A DNA stretch of 64,000 bases from an uncultured Lachnospiraceae bacterium (GCA_910580195.1 CAJTWA010000002.1:104947-168946); one strand, 5' to 3'; counted from the stretch's first letter, positions 42,007-50,681 are shown. Numbers and translations are program-made. The notes: generated from the sequence alone by a model not told the origin.

Positions 42007-42097
42007 AAAACAGCAGGGGCAGAAACTATTTTGCGGAAACACCTGCGCTAGAGCGTGCCTGAACATTGCTTTCTGCAAGATGTTGGCCCAATTTGCA

Positions 42098-42799
42098 TCA
42101 GGTTTTATGCTGAATTTCGGAGGTGTAGCGGGCTGCATTGAGGAAATTCAGCATAGTATATTCATCAAACATATTCAATGCAGAACCTGTGCTGTACTTT
42201 TGGATAGGCAGCACCCCCGTCATATATGCAAGCGCTACATAAGGCCTGTCCTTCAGCAAATCCCGCAGAAATTCAAGGAAATCCCTCTGGTTCTCCTGAT
42301 ATAAGCCTTGGCTGAACATATAATCCCATTCATCTATCAGAAAAACAAATTCATCCCCTATAGCTGTCAGCAAATCAGGCAGGCTCAAAAATTCCTCGTC
42401 ACAAAGCCCCGGGTAAGCTTCCCGGATGTCATTCCTTAAAATAGCCGTAACCCTTCCAATATAATCCAGATAGGAAGCCCCCTTCCCCGGCAGCTCGTTC
42501 ATGGAAATACGGATGACATTGTATTTGTTTAAATGCAATGCATAATCCCGGCACATGCTGATAGAAAGCCCTCCGAACAGCATTTCCGAATGGTATGGTT
42601 TCCCATAATATGCGCCAAGCATATTGAGTACAGACGTTTTCCCAAAACGGCGGGGCTTTGTCACGCACAGGAACCGGTTCTTCGTTTTCACCCGTTCGTT
42701 TACTTTTGCAATCATGGCAGATTTGTCCACAAAATATGGATCCTTGCATAACATCCCAAAATCCTTGCATGGAATATCTGTATTCAGGTACAATGCCGT
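42098..42799 (-). pseudogene. Truncated AAA-ATPase_like (PF09820-type) protein with lost start codon
   Basis: The frame reads YLNTDIPCKDFGMLCKDPYFVDKSAMI, then CVTKPRRFGKTSVLNML (Walker A), FVFLIDEWDYMF (Walker B) and SALNMFDEYTMLN, and then runs into unrelated sequence and a stop. Family members are about 500-580 residues and end in a PD-(D/E)xK nuclease-like domain, absent here. The expected start codon (42799-42797), 7 nt after GGGAGG, is ACG rather than ATG; only a TTG two codons on remains. Start loss and loss of more than half the protein argue that it is dead. These proteins are typically strain-variable and expanded in gut anaerobes. Confidence 0.8.
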
Positions 42800-42861
42800 C
42801 TTCCTACCTCCCTATAACATCCGGTCAGTACATTAGGCTGCCTTCCTTGCCGTCACTGCTT

Positions 42862-43323
42862 CTATTTCCGGTCTGCAATTATCTTCTCTGCAATCTCCTC
42901 CAGCGTAGCCTGCGGGCTAAGCCCTGCCAAATCGGGATAAAAGATATAATCCGTAAGGTTTTCTAACCCTGTATTAAGGGCAAGGTACTGGAGCCACCAA
43001 TCCATTTCCGCTTCGCCAAGGCCTAAAATAGATAAAACAATCTCTTTGATTTGCCCATCCGTTACATCGCTTTTCACAGGCGGAGGCAGAAGGGCTTTCC
43101 TCGCCATTGTTTCCAAATCCGTATATCCCCAATACCGGCGGAAATCCTCAATCTGGATATCCTTATTCCCGGTAAGCTCCCTAAGGCTCTGCTGCAAGCC
43201 CACCAGTTCCTGTATTGCCTCATTATCGTTGTCACAATCACGTTCTTCCATCAAGGCTGCCGCTTTTTCAATGATTTCCATTGCTGCTGGCAGCTTTGAT
43301 CCATCAATGATGGGTCCTTCCAT
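42862..43323 (-). CDS. Unknown acidic helical protein
   Basis: This 153-residue soluble acidic protein is not recognised. It is predicted largely helical (AMEIIEKAAALMEERDCDNDNEAIQELVGLQQSLREL), with a segment FRRYWGYTDLETMARKAL and a C-terminal ATLEEIAEKIIADRK. No signal or membrane segment is present. ATG 43323 is preferred (GGAGGGACGGCAT before it). It precedes the truncated ATPase by about 60 nt in the same direction. Confidence 0.65.
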   Translation of the reverse strand: MEGPIIDGSKLPAAMEIIEKAAALMEERDCDNDNEAIQELVGLQQSLRELTGNKDIQIEDFRRYWGYTDLETMARKALLPPPVKSDVTDGQIKEIVLSILGLGEAEMDWWLQYLALNTGLENLTDYIFYPDLAGLSPQATLEEIAEKIIADRK

Positions 43324-43392
43324 ATGCCGTCCCTCCATTTCCAGTAATTCCTATTTTCACAAATTAATACCTTTTCCTACAGCTCTCTAACA

Positions 43393-43518
43393 TTTATCTG
43401 CCAAGCCAGAATGGCTCTTCCTACATAACATCCAACACTCCATCCGGCTGGAAATTTTATCTGCCAAGCCGGAATAGCCCTTCCCACATAATATCCAATA
43501 CTTTATCCGGCCGGAAAT
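43393..43518. repeat. Two 63-bp tandem repeats
   Basis: Copies at 43393-43455 and 43456-43518 (TTTATCTGCCAAGCC...ATCCGGC-x-GGAAA) differ at about a dozen positions. They lie downstream of the gene at 43599 in its direction. A 71-codon frame (43602 to 43387) starting GTGA-coupled to that gene's stop reads the repeat twice as KISxRxxxWxLCxKxxSGLADK. Coding is possible but weakly supported. Confidence 0.8.
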
Positions 43519-43598
43519 TTTAACGCTGCAACCGCGCAAAGCAAGCAGGGCACAGTTTAGTTTCTGGCTAGATAAAGCACTGGCGTACCGCCCTAATA

Positions 43599-43940
43599 TC
43601 ACGGTATTGCAACAATAAATTCTTCATCATATTCATCATCCAAATCGTCATAATTAACTTTAATCTCATCCTCAGACAGCCATTCCACCCCAAAGTGCAC
43701 CGTTTCCATAAACCCGCTGCCCGGATAAGCCCAGATTTTCCGCTTGCCCAGCCATGTTTTCTTATAAATTGTTGGGCGGGATACGAAATCGTATTGGACA
43801 ATAATGGTATTCGTGCCTTGCGGCGATGTAAAAACCTCCTGCTCTGTATTTTGGAACAGGTTATAGCATCCCCGGCATAAAAAAACAGCTAAGAGAAGAA
43901 CAGCCGCTACCGCCATATATTTTATCTTCTTGTGTTCCAT
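43599..43940 (-). CDS. Small membrane-anchored protein, unknown
   Basis: This 113-residue protein has an N-terminal hydrophobic helix (KYMAVAAVLLLAVFLCRGC) and a small beta-rich extracytoplasmic domain (NTIIVQYDFVSRPTIYKKTWLGKRKIWAY, then DEIKVNYDDLDDEYDEEFIVAIP). The Cys after the helix could be lipidated, though the lipobox is imperfect. It resembles small DUF5412-like exported proteins, which is a guess. ATG 43940 follows GGGGGAAGGG closely. Confidence 0.6.
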   Translation of the reverse strand: MEHKKIKYMAVAAVLLLAVFLCRGCYNLFQNTEQEVFTSPQGTNTIIVQYDFVSRPTIYKKTWLGKRKIWAYPGSGFMETVHFGVEWLSEDEIKVNYDDLDDEYDEEFIVAIP

Positions 43941-44268
43941 CCCTTCCCCCAAATACCATGGTTTTGTTGCTGGTTCCAATACCAGCATATAATGAACTGT
44001 GATAAATTGCAAGGCCGCCACGCACTTTCACATTAAAACGCTACAGGGTTCGCGATAATTTCACAGAACCCTAAAACACTACTGCCCTTTCCTGCCCAAA
44101 AGCCAGACTATCTTACGATACTGTAAGACTATTGTAAGAAAAACGCAAGATATTTCTGGTATCATAAAACCACAAGATATTCAAGGTAAATGAAGAAGAA
44201 ATAAACGCTTCCTTCATATTAAAGGTATACGAAGGAATAATCTGCCGTTCCGCCAGCCACATTTTGCC

Positions 44269-44297
44269 TTGTAGTATACAAAAAAATATGCTATAAT
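44269..44297 (+). promoter_or_regulatory. Promoter of the small secreted Cys protein gene
   Basis: TTGTAG (44269-44274), 17-nt spacer, TATAAT (44292-44297), about 100 nt before the start codon. The rest of the 43941-44396 gap holds only a dyad AGGGTT/AACCCT near 44044-44070 and short GTAAG repeats near 44120. Confidence 0.65.
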
Positions 44298-44396
44298 TCT
44301 TTTATGCAATATTATGCATTATAAGATTAACGATACATTTGTTTGATATACTACGATAAGAAAAGTGGGCAAGTGGTTTAACGGAGGAGAATAAAT

Positions 44397-44735
44397 ATGA
44401 GGAAAAAATTAACTTCTGTCTTAGTATTATGTATTATGGCATTAATGTTTACATTACCGGTATCAGCATCCCAGACAGCATCGGAAGGAATTCAGCCACG
44501 GATACAAGAATGTGGAGGATGTGGGAAAATGAGCTTACACAATGTTAAAATCGGAACCCAGAAAGACGCAGCAACCGAAGCTGATTGTATCCATGGATTT
44601 CCAGCTGGCAAGGATTCAGTTACAGCGGTATACAATATTTATCAGTATCAATGCTCAAATTGCTCATACAGATCCAGCACACAGGAGATATTCTCCCACA
44701 CCATCAGAGATTGCCATGGCTATTATCCCAGATAA
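44397..44735 (+). CDS. Small secreted cysteine-rich protein
   Basis: This 112-residue protein has a clear signal peptide (MRKKLTSVLVLCIMALMFTLPVSA, cleavage after SA) and a mature part of about 88 residues with Cys pairs CGGC and CSNC plus two further Cys and several His (a zinc-ribbon-like pattern). ATG 44397 is preceded by GGAGGAGAATAAAT and by its own promoter. It ends just before a hairpin. Function is unknown. The pattern CxxC...CxxC in a secreted peptide could bind metal or form disulfides. Confidence 0.8.
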   Translation: MRKKLTSVLVLCIMALMFTLPVSASQTASEGIQPRIQECGGCGKMSLHNVKIGTQKDAATEADCIHGFPAGKDSVTAVYNIYQYQCSNCSYRSSTQEIFSHTIRDCHGYYPR

Positions 44736-44768
44736 TAGTATAAATTATTTTTATAAATAGTTATAATA

Positions 44769-44805
44769 AAAAGTGATAAAATCCACTTGCACCACTTTTT
44801 CTAAT
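44769..44805 (+). terminator. Terminator after small secreted protein gene
   Basis: AAAAAGTG (about 44769-44776) pairs with CACTTTTT (about 44795-44802), a weak A/T-rich stem with a T run, 35 nt after the stop. Confidence 0.5.
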
Positions 44806-44995
44806 AAAATTTCCGGTTATACCCACGAGCATACTTATTCTGCCAAATGATTTGCTGTTTATCTAATAATACTTGAATCTGCTGGCAATTTATTTGGCTT
44901 AAAGATATATCCATATACCTACCAGAGCTTAAACCACTATCAAACAAACCAATTATGGCTGTTGAATTTTTATATTTAATCTAGGAGGAATCGTT

Positions 44996-46264
44996 ATGAA
45001 GAAAAAATTAGCGCTTATTTTAGCAGGGCTCTTGTGCATAGGTTCTTTCACCGCCTGCGCATCTTCTGCCCCTGCCCCGGAACAAGAGGACGCAGGCAGC
45101 TCCAAAGGCAAGGACAAGATGGTTGTGGCTATTTCAGAAGAACAAAAAGAATTTTTCGGGCCGGCAGTTGGGAAATACTGCAAGCTCCATCCTGAAACAG
45201 AAATAGAGATTGAAATTATCCCTTTCATCGATAACCAGCCAACGGAAAAAATGGAAAAAAACAGGAAAACAGCCGACGACATGCAGGTACAGGTCCTGGC
45301 AGGCAAGGGGCCGGATGTTTTTATTCTGGACAAAGAGAACAGGGTATTCCCGGATATGATAAAAAGCAGTTACAACGGGGTATTTTTAGACCTGAATCCC
45401 GTGATGGATGGGTTCAAGAGCCTGCCGCTGAACCAGACAGTCTTAAAGGCTGGGGAAATGGATGGGAAACAATATTTTGTACCGCTGGGATATATGTTGG
45501 CAGGCATTGCCATGGCAGATGATATGATAGGGGACTGGAAACCTTCTTCCGCCCAGCCGGATGAATTCCTGAAAGAAGCCGCCAACCACGCCGGGGTGGA
45601 AAATTTCCGTTCCGAATGTTCTTTAAAGAACTATTTGCCGGGGCTTTTTGGAACACCTATTTTGGATTATGAAGAAAAATCTATTACGTTTTCTAAGGAG
45701 CTACAGGATTTGGCAAAACTGGCCGCAGAAGGGCCGCAATATACCCTAGAAGACGCGCCGGAACTGCCTGATGTGGTAAATTTGGGGGATTCTGTCAGCA
45801 GTGGGTTTGAACGGATGATCCAGCAGTCCTTTGCTTCGGGTACAGATATTAAATTCCTGCCATTCCCAAATGGGGCGGACGGAACCAATGCGCAGGTAAA
45901 TGTATTTGCGGCAGTCCGGGCAAACAGCGCATACGCCGCCCAGGCAGGCGAGTTCTTAACATTTTTGCTCTCCGATGAAATGCAAAGCGGCTCAGATGCC
46001 TTTCACGCAATCCCGGTAAATAACAATGCCGTCGTGCCAGCTTACCAAGAGCGCTTTACCTTTGGGAGCGAAGAATATGAAAAAGAAGCTGCAAAGAAAG
46101 CCGAGGAACTGTTCCAGATTACGCAGCAGGTTACAACCGCCCGGTTCTGCCAATATGAAAATTCCCTGCTTTATAAGATAATATCTATGGGAACGGAGAA
46201 CGGTTCCATAGAAGAAAAGCTGGATGATTTAAAAAATGAATTGCGGTTCTATTTCGACGAATAA
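44996..46264 (+). CDS. Extracellular solute-binding lipoprotein (SBP_bac_1 type)
   Basis: This 422-residue protein has a lipoprotein signal (KKKLALILAGLLCIGSFTAC, Cys about 20) and an SBP_bac_1 fold (HPETEIEIEIIPFIDNQ, MQVQVLAGKGPDVFILDKENR, AFHAIPVNNNAVVPAY). It should capture a sugar or oligosaccharide for the two permeases encoded next. ATG 44996 follows AGGAGGAATCGTT. Its 3' end has been tandemly duplicated beyond the stop. No ATPase gene is in the operon, so a shared MsmX-type ATPase is expected. Confidence 0.88.
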   Translation: MKKKLALILAGLLCIGSFTACASSAPAPEQEDAGSSKGKDKMVVAISEEQKEFFGPAVGKYCKLHPETEIEIEIIPFIDNQPTEKMEKNRKTADDMQVQVLAGKGPDVFILDKENRVFPDMIKSSYNGVFLDLNPVMDGFKSLPLNQTVLKAGEMDGKQYFVPLGYMLAGIAMADDMIGDWKPSSAQPDEFLKEAANHAGVENFRSECSLKNYLPGLFGTPILDYEEKSITFSKELQDLAKLAAEGPQYTLEDAPELPDVVNLGDSVSSGFERMIQQSFASGTDIKFLPFPNGADGTNAQVNVFAAVRANSAYAAQAGEFLTFLLSDEMQSGSDAFHAIPVNNNAVVPAYQERFTFGSEEYEKEAAKKAEELFQITQQVTTARFCQYENSLLYKIISMGTENGSIEEKLDDLKNELRFYFDE

Positions 46265-46440
46265 CTAGGGAAAGGGAATACGGTTCCGCAGAAGAAAAGC
46301 TGGATGGCTAAAAAAATGAATTGCGGTTCTATTTCGATGAATAACTAGGGGAACGGAAACAGTTCCCCAACGGAAAACCGTCCTGTAGAAGAAAGGCTGG
46401 ATGGCTTAAAATGAACAATATTGCTATTTTAACGAATAGG
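46188..46440 (+). repeat. 80-bp tandem duplications of the binding-protein gene 3' end
   Basis: CGGTTCC recurs at 46201 and 46281, and TTGCGGTTCT at 46241 and 46321, an exact 80-bp period. The second copy repeats the last 25 or so codons and the stop (TTCGATGAATAA) with a few changes. A third, more diverged copy (GAAGAAAGGCTGGATGGCT at about 46388) follows. The third copy runs up to the ribosome-binding site of the first permease. Confidence 0.92.
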
Positions 46441-46451
46441 AGGGATGCGGG

Positions 46452-47324
46452 ATGAAAGGCAGGCGCCATTTACTGGAACGGAGAAAAAAGCTGGCTGGAA
46501 TGTGGCTGGCAGCGCCGGCCCTGCTTGGGACCTGCCTGTTTTTCCTGCTGCCATTTGCCATATGCGTCAGGTATTCCTTTACCTTCGGCGTGGGCGGGGC
46601 TTTCTTTGTAGGTTTCCGTAATTATAAAGATGTTTTTTCTTCGTATGCTTTCCAATTAGCTGCCGCAAATACCCTGCGGTTTCTGGCAGTAGGCGTTACC
46701 TTGAACACGGCGCTGAGTTTTTTCACTGCGCTGCTGATTAAAAAAGGGCTGGCAGGGAGCAGGCTGTTCCGCTATATCCTGCTGCTGCCGCTGGTGCTCC
46801 CAATTGCAAGCGTCGTCATGGTAGTCCAAGTGTTTTTTGCAAATGCAGGCATCCTGAACCACTGGCTGGTATCCATTGGCGTCCCCATTGCCCAGTGGCT
46901 GGAAGGGCCGAATGCATTTTACGTCCTGCTGGGCCTATATCTATGGAAAAGCTTTGGCTACAGCGTGGTACTTCTGCTGTCCGGCCTGAATGTCATCCCG
47001 GAGGAATATTACCAGACAGCCGCCATAGAAGGGGCGGGGAGCATACAGAAGCTTGTTTCCATTACGCTGCCCATGATGGTCCCGCATCTTTTCCTTACTG
47101 TAGTCATGGGCATTGTAAATGCTTTTAAGTCTTACCGCGAGGCATTCCTGATAGGGGGGAAGCACCCCCATGACAGCATTTATATGGTACAGCATTTTTT
47201 AAATAACAATTTCGAAAACCTGAATTACCAGAAGTTAAGCGTGGCATCTATCATGCTTTTCTTAGTTTTGCTTGTGATATTGTGCGGATTGTACATTTTT
47301 CAAAACAGGTACCGGGAGGAATGA
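46452..47324 (+). CDS. MalF-type ABC sugar permease
   Basis: This 290-residue permease has six membrane helices and the coupling motif EYYQTAAIEGAGSIQKLVSITLPMM (EAA loop, about 185-210). The first helix follows a basic start (RRHLLERRKKLAGMWLAAPALLG). ATG 46452 has AGGAGGGATGCGGG before it. It forms the importer channel with the permease encoded next, whose ribosome-binding site lies inside this gene's end. Confidence 0.92.
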   Translation: MKGRRHLLERRKKLAGMWLAAPALLGTCLFFLLPFAICVRYSFTFGVGGAFFVGFRNYKDVFSSYAFQLAAANTLRFLAVGVTLNTALSFFTALLIKKGLAGSRLFRYILLLPLVLPIASVVMVVQVFFANAGILNHWLVSIGVPIAQWLEGPNAFYVLLGLYLWKSFGYSVVLLLSGLNVIPEEYYQTAAIEGAGSIQKLVSITLPMMVPHLFLTVVMGIVNAFKSYREAFLIGGKHPHDSIYMVQHFLNNNFENLNYQKLSVASIMLFLVLLVILCGLYIFQNRYREE

Positions 47325-47326
47325 AG

Positions 47327-48259
47327 ATGAAAAAGCATTATTCCAACAAACAGGTAATCTTTTCCCGAAAGCTGGCGCAGGGCAGGGCAAAACCGCAGTT
47401 TCCCCAAAAAACAAACTATCTTCCGCAGGTTCTTGCGGCTGCTTTTTTCCTGCTCCTAGGGGCTCTGGTGCTGCTGCCTGCAATTTATACCTTGTGCAAC
47501 AGTTTTATGTCCCCATCTGAAATCAGGCAGTATTATGCAGCAGCCATAAGCCAAGACGGGGAGGCTGCATCGGCCTTCCACCTGATACCGGATACTTTTT
47601 CGCTGGAAGGCTATTACATGGTCTTTTTAAGGAGCACGGACTACCTGATGAAATTCTGGTACAGCCTGTTTTTGTGCATCGCGATTTCGGCTGGGCAGAT
47701 TTTTGTCAGCGTGCTGGGAGGATTTGCCTTTGCAAAATATCCAATCCCGTTGAAAAAGGGGATATTTTTTTTACTGATGGTACTGATGATGATGCCGGTA
47801 CAGGTGACGCTTGTCCCAAACTATATTATTCTGGATGGGCTGGGCTTGATTGACTCATGGCTGGCTTTAATCCTCCCTATGACGTTCCTGCCTTTCGGGA
47901 CGATATTCATGGCGCAGGTTTTTCAGGGAATTCCGGACGAAATTTTAGATGCGGCAAAGCTGGACGGGGCGGGGACGCTCCAGATTTTATTCCGGGTCAT
48001 GGCCCCTATCGGGAAAGGCGGAATTATCAGCGTGTTCCTGCTGTCTTTTGTGGATGCATGGAATATGGTGGAGCAGCCGATTACCTTTTTACGGGACATT
48101 TTAAGGTATCCCCTTTCCGTATTCCTCGCAAGCGTGAACCAAGTGAATTTTGAGCTGTCTTTTGTATGCGGCGTCCTTGCGGCCCTGCCAATCCTCCTGC
48201 TGTTCTTCTTTTTCCATGAAGAACTGGCGCAAGGGATTGAACTGTCTGGGGTGAAATGA
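47327..48259 (+). CDS. MalG-type ABC sugar permease
   Basis: This 310-residue permease has six helices and EAA loop QGIPDEILDAAKLDGAGTLQILFRVMAPI. There is an extended periplasmic loop between the first two helices (about 60-105, EIRQYYAAAISQDGEAASAFHLIPDTFSLEGYYMVF). ATG 47327 is 6 nt after GGGAGGA; the ATG at 47321 abuts that site. Importers of this group use a cytoplasmic ATPase encoded elsewhere. Confidence 0.92.
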   Translation: MKKHYSNKQVIFSRKLAQGRAKPQFPQKTNYLPQVLAAAFFLLLGALVLLPAIYTLCNSFMSPSEIRQYYAAAISQDGEAASAFHLIPDTFSLEGYYMVFLRSTDYLMKFWYSLFLCIAISAGQIFVSVLGGFAFAKYPIPLKKGIFFLLMVLMMMPVQVTLVPNYIILDGLGLIDSWLALILPMTFLPFGTIFMAQVFQGIPDEILDAAKLDGAGTLQILFRVMAPIGKGGIISVFLLSFVDAWNMVEQPITFLRDILRYPLSVFLASVNQVNFELSFVCGVLAALPILLLFFFFHEELAQGIELSGVK

Positions 48260-48270
48260 AGCAGCGTAAG

Positions 48271-48420
48271 GGCTTGCGCTCCCAGAAGGCAGAATCACCG
48301 CAGAGGCTTGTGTTGCTGGCAGGGGAATGGACGGCACGGGGGCTTACACTGCCAGAGGGCGGAACCGCCGCAGAGGCTTGTGTTGCCAGCAGGGGAATGG
48401 ATTGCCGCAGGGCTTACATT
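48271..48420 (+). repeat. 70-bp tandem repeats between permease and adaptor-like genes
   Basis: GGCTT(G/A)C(G/A)CT recurs at 48271 and 48341, with a third partial copy at 48411. CAGAGGCTTG at 48301 and 48371 confirms an exact 70-bp period. A frame runs through the region from 48256, but 70 is not a multiple of three and the composition is not protein-like. Confidence 0.9.
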
Positions 48421-48453
48421 TACAAGAAAAAAACGATGGAGGGACAGCGGCTT

Positions 48454-48855
48454 ATGAAAAATCCAAAACAATTTGCAGTGCGGATGGCAACAGCCCTTTT
48501 TATGGTGCTGGCGATGTGTACCATTGCAGCGCACCGGATTGAAAACTTGTTATTGACGGAAGTGCGCACCATAACCGTACCGCGTGCACAAATCATGGAA
48601 GACGGGGCCATGGCTGCAAAAGTACCCCTTGCCAGTATTTTTACAGGCAGGGACGGGAAACCCTGCGTACTGCTGCTGCGAAGGAGGCAGGGGACATGGG
48701 GGGAAGAGCTGTATGTGGAAGAAACTCCGGCTGAGATATACAACGAAGATTACAGTTCCTGTTACCTGAAAGGGAATTTGGAAGGGATGGCATTGGCTAT
48801 TTACCCCAGCCGCCCCCTGTCCGATGATGAAACGGTGAGGTGCGTGGAAGAATGA
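48454..48855 (+). CDS. Membrane-anchored protein resembling the end of an efflux adaptor
   Basis: This 133-residue protein has one N-terminal membrane helix (MATALFMVLAMCTIAAHRI) and an extracytoplasmic domain. Its pattern VPLASIFTGRDGKPCVLLLRRRQGTWGEELYVEETPAEIY is like the terminal beta domain of HlyD/MacA-type membrane fusion proteins (IPxxAIxxxDGKxxVxVV). The coiled-coil and lipoyl parts of an adaptor are missing, so it is a reduced or different protein. The start is uncertain: ATG 48454 lies 11 nt after GGAGGG, ATG 48436 before it. It overlaps the next gene by 4 nt. Role unknown; the adaptor likeness is from memory and moderate. Confidence 0.6.
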   Translation: MKNPKQFAVRMATALFMVLAMCTIAAHRIENLLLTEVRTITVPRAQIMEDGAMAAKVPLASIFTGRDGKPCVLLLRRRQGTWGEELYVEETPAEIYNEDYSSCYLKGNLEGMALAIYPSRPLSDDETVRCVEE

Positions 48856-49943
48856 AGAAGAAAAATATCCGTATTTTACTATGGGGGATGGCCCAGCTTT
48901 CCCTTTCTGCATGTTTCTTCTTTGCAGCGGCCTTTGCTAACAAGGAGCTAGACAGCCAGACGCCTTCGGCAATAGAATTATACGCCGCGCAAGGGCTGGG
49001 CGTTACTGTGGCGGAATCAGCCCCTTTTACAGAATGGGGGGCGTTTGCCGCTGCCGGCATAGGGGAACGCGTGCAGGTTACAGTTCTGGAGGGGAACGGG
49101 TCTGTCCCTGCCTATTACCAGATGGCAACGCCCAATTATGGGGAATATGCTGCCCTGCATTTTACCGAGGGGGGATATTTCCCGGATGACGCTTCTGGCA
49201 AAAATCTAGCGGTGATACCAGAAAGCCTTGCAACGCAGCTGTTTGAGGGAAAAAATGCGAAAAGGATGCTATGTATCGACGGGAGGGAATTTGAAGCCTG
49301 CGGGATTTATGAGGACGGCGGCGTCCTTGCCCAGCTAGGCTCTGCAAGCATCCCTGTGGTCTATGGCAATACATCAAAAAACCCGGATGTGCCGGCAGAA
49401 CACCTCCTAATCAGGGCGGACGCCGGAAAAACAGCCCAACAGCAGCAACAGGAAACGGCAGATACCATGCAAATCCCGCTGGATGGGGAAATAAATGATT
49501 TAGGGCGCCTGCACCAGTTGGGGGACAGCCTGCTGCTGCTTGGATTTTTCCTTGCGGGACTGTGGTTTGTCCTGCGCTTATGCATCTTTGCCTACCGGAA
49601 ACTGGTTTCTGCATATGGATGTAAGGAAAATGGGGCGCAGCGGGAGCTGGCTGTTTTTTGGGGCGCTTCTGCGTTCCTCCTTGCGGCGGTTGGCTTTTGG
49701 CTCCTTTTGCAGCTAGTGCGGATACCGGCTGTTTATCTGCCGGAAGATAATATTTTTGATTTTTCCTATTATGGGCAGCAGATTTTAAGCGGGGTGCAGC
49801 AAATCCATGCAGATGGCCGCACCAAAGATTTTTCAAGGGCCTGCGCCGTTTACCTGTTTGCAGAAGCAGGGTGCACCGCTGCGGCGGTCCCGTTCTTCTG
49901 GGCAGGGTGCCAGAAATTACGCCGTTGGCTCCTAGATGGATAA
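48852..49943 (+). CDS. MacB-like membrane protein without ATPase
   Basis: This 363-residue protein has an N-terminal helix (8-32, ILLWGMAQLSLSACFFFAAAFA) and an extracytoplasmic domain of about 190 residues reminiscent of the MacB periplasmic core (LGVTVAESAPFTEWGAFAAAGIG..., EYAALHFTEGGYFPDDASG, LAVIPESLATQLFE). Three membrane helices follow at about 232-252, 277-297 and 335-355. That helix-core domain-three-helix order is the MacB/FtsX permease topology. It is coupled to the preceding adaptor-like gene (ATGA). Its own ATPase is not in the operon. Its function beside a sugar importer is unknown. Confidence 0.65.
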   Translation: MKKKNIRILLWGMAQLSLSACFFFAAAFANKELDSQTPSAIELYAAQGLGVTVAESAPFTEWGAFAAAGIGERVQVTVLEGNGSVPAYYQMATPNYGEYAALHFTEGGYFPDDASGKNLAVIPESLATQLFEGKNAKRMLCIDGREFEACGIYEDGGVLAQLGSASIPVVYGNTSKNPDVPAEHLLIRADAGKTAQQQQQETADTMQIPLDGEINDLGRLHQLGDSLLLLGFFLAGLWFVLRLCIFAYRKLVSAYGCKENGAQRELAVFWGASAFLLAAVGFWLLLQLVRIPAVYLPEDNIFDFSYYGQQILSGVQQIHADGRTKDFSRACAVYLFAEAGCTAAAVPFFWAGCQKLRRWLLDG

Positions 49944-50001
49944 CTGCCATAAGGAATATGGATGCAATTGAGGCAAAAGCCCCAATGCATCCATCTGTTT
50001 T

Positions 50002-50670
50002 TCATCTGGCTACTTTTCCATCCTCAATGGTAATTACCACTTCCGACATCCGTGCAACTTCAAGGTCGTGGGTGACAATGATTAAGGTCTGCCCGAATTT
50101 TTTTGCGCTTTCTACCAAAAGCTCCAGCGTTTCCCATGCCGTCTTTTTATCGAGGTTCCCAGTGGGTTCGTCTGCAAAGATGATTTTCGGCTTTGACAGG
50201 ATGGAGCGGGCAATGGCGACACGCTGCTGCTCCCCGCCGGACAGCTCCCATGCGTACTTTTTCTGCTTATCTTCTAGGCCTAATGTGGTAAGCACGGTAT
50301 GCAGGAATTCGGGGTCTGGCTTCCGCTGGTCTAACTTCACCGGCATACAGATGTTTTCCAGCACATTATACTCTTCCATCAAGTTGTACTGCTGGAACAC
50401 AAAGCCCATATGCCTTCTGCGGAAAATAGCCATTTGCCCGTCCGGGAATTCTGACAGGTCTTTCCCTTCAAAATATACTTTCCCTTTGGTTGGCTGGTCC
50501 AGCCCGCTTAAGATATACAAAAGCGTGGATTTCCCCGAGCCGCTCCGGCCAATCACGGAATAAAACATTCCCTTTGTAAAAGCTAAATCTATCCCATTTA
50601 GGGCATTTACCTTAACGGAAGGCGATTCATAGGTTTTCCATATATTTTCCGTCCTTAAAATTGTATCCAT
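50002..50670 (-). CDS. MacB/BceA-type ABC ATPase
   Basis: This 222-residue ATPase has Walker A GRSGSGKSTLL, Q-loop VFQQYNLMEEYNV, signature LSGGEQQRVAIARSI, Walker B IIFADEPTGNLD and H-loop IIVTHDLEVA, the pattern of the LolD/MacB/BceA subgroup. It drives the FtsX-type permease encoded upstream in the same operon. The start of the gene is separated from that permease by repeats derived from the permease 3' end. The convergent neighbour is the MacB-like gene at 48852. Confidence 0.93.
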   Translation of the reverse strand: MDTILRTENIWKTYESPSVKVNALNGIDLAFTKGMFYSVIGRSGSGKSTLLYILSGLDQPTKGKVYFEGKDLSEFPDGQMAIFRRRHMGFVFQQYNLMEEYNVLENICMPVKLDQRKPDPEFLHTVLTTLGLEDKQKKYAWELSGGEQQRVAIARSILSKPKIIFADEPTGNLDKKTAWETLELLVESAKKFGQTLIIVTHDLEVARMSEVVITIEDGKVAR

Positions 50671-50681
50671 CCAATTCCCTC

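Noticed and set aside
48256..48453. N-terminal extension of the adaptor-like protein
   Set aside because: The extension is the 70-bp repeat read in changing phase; a ribosome-binding site lies before ATG 48454.
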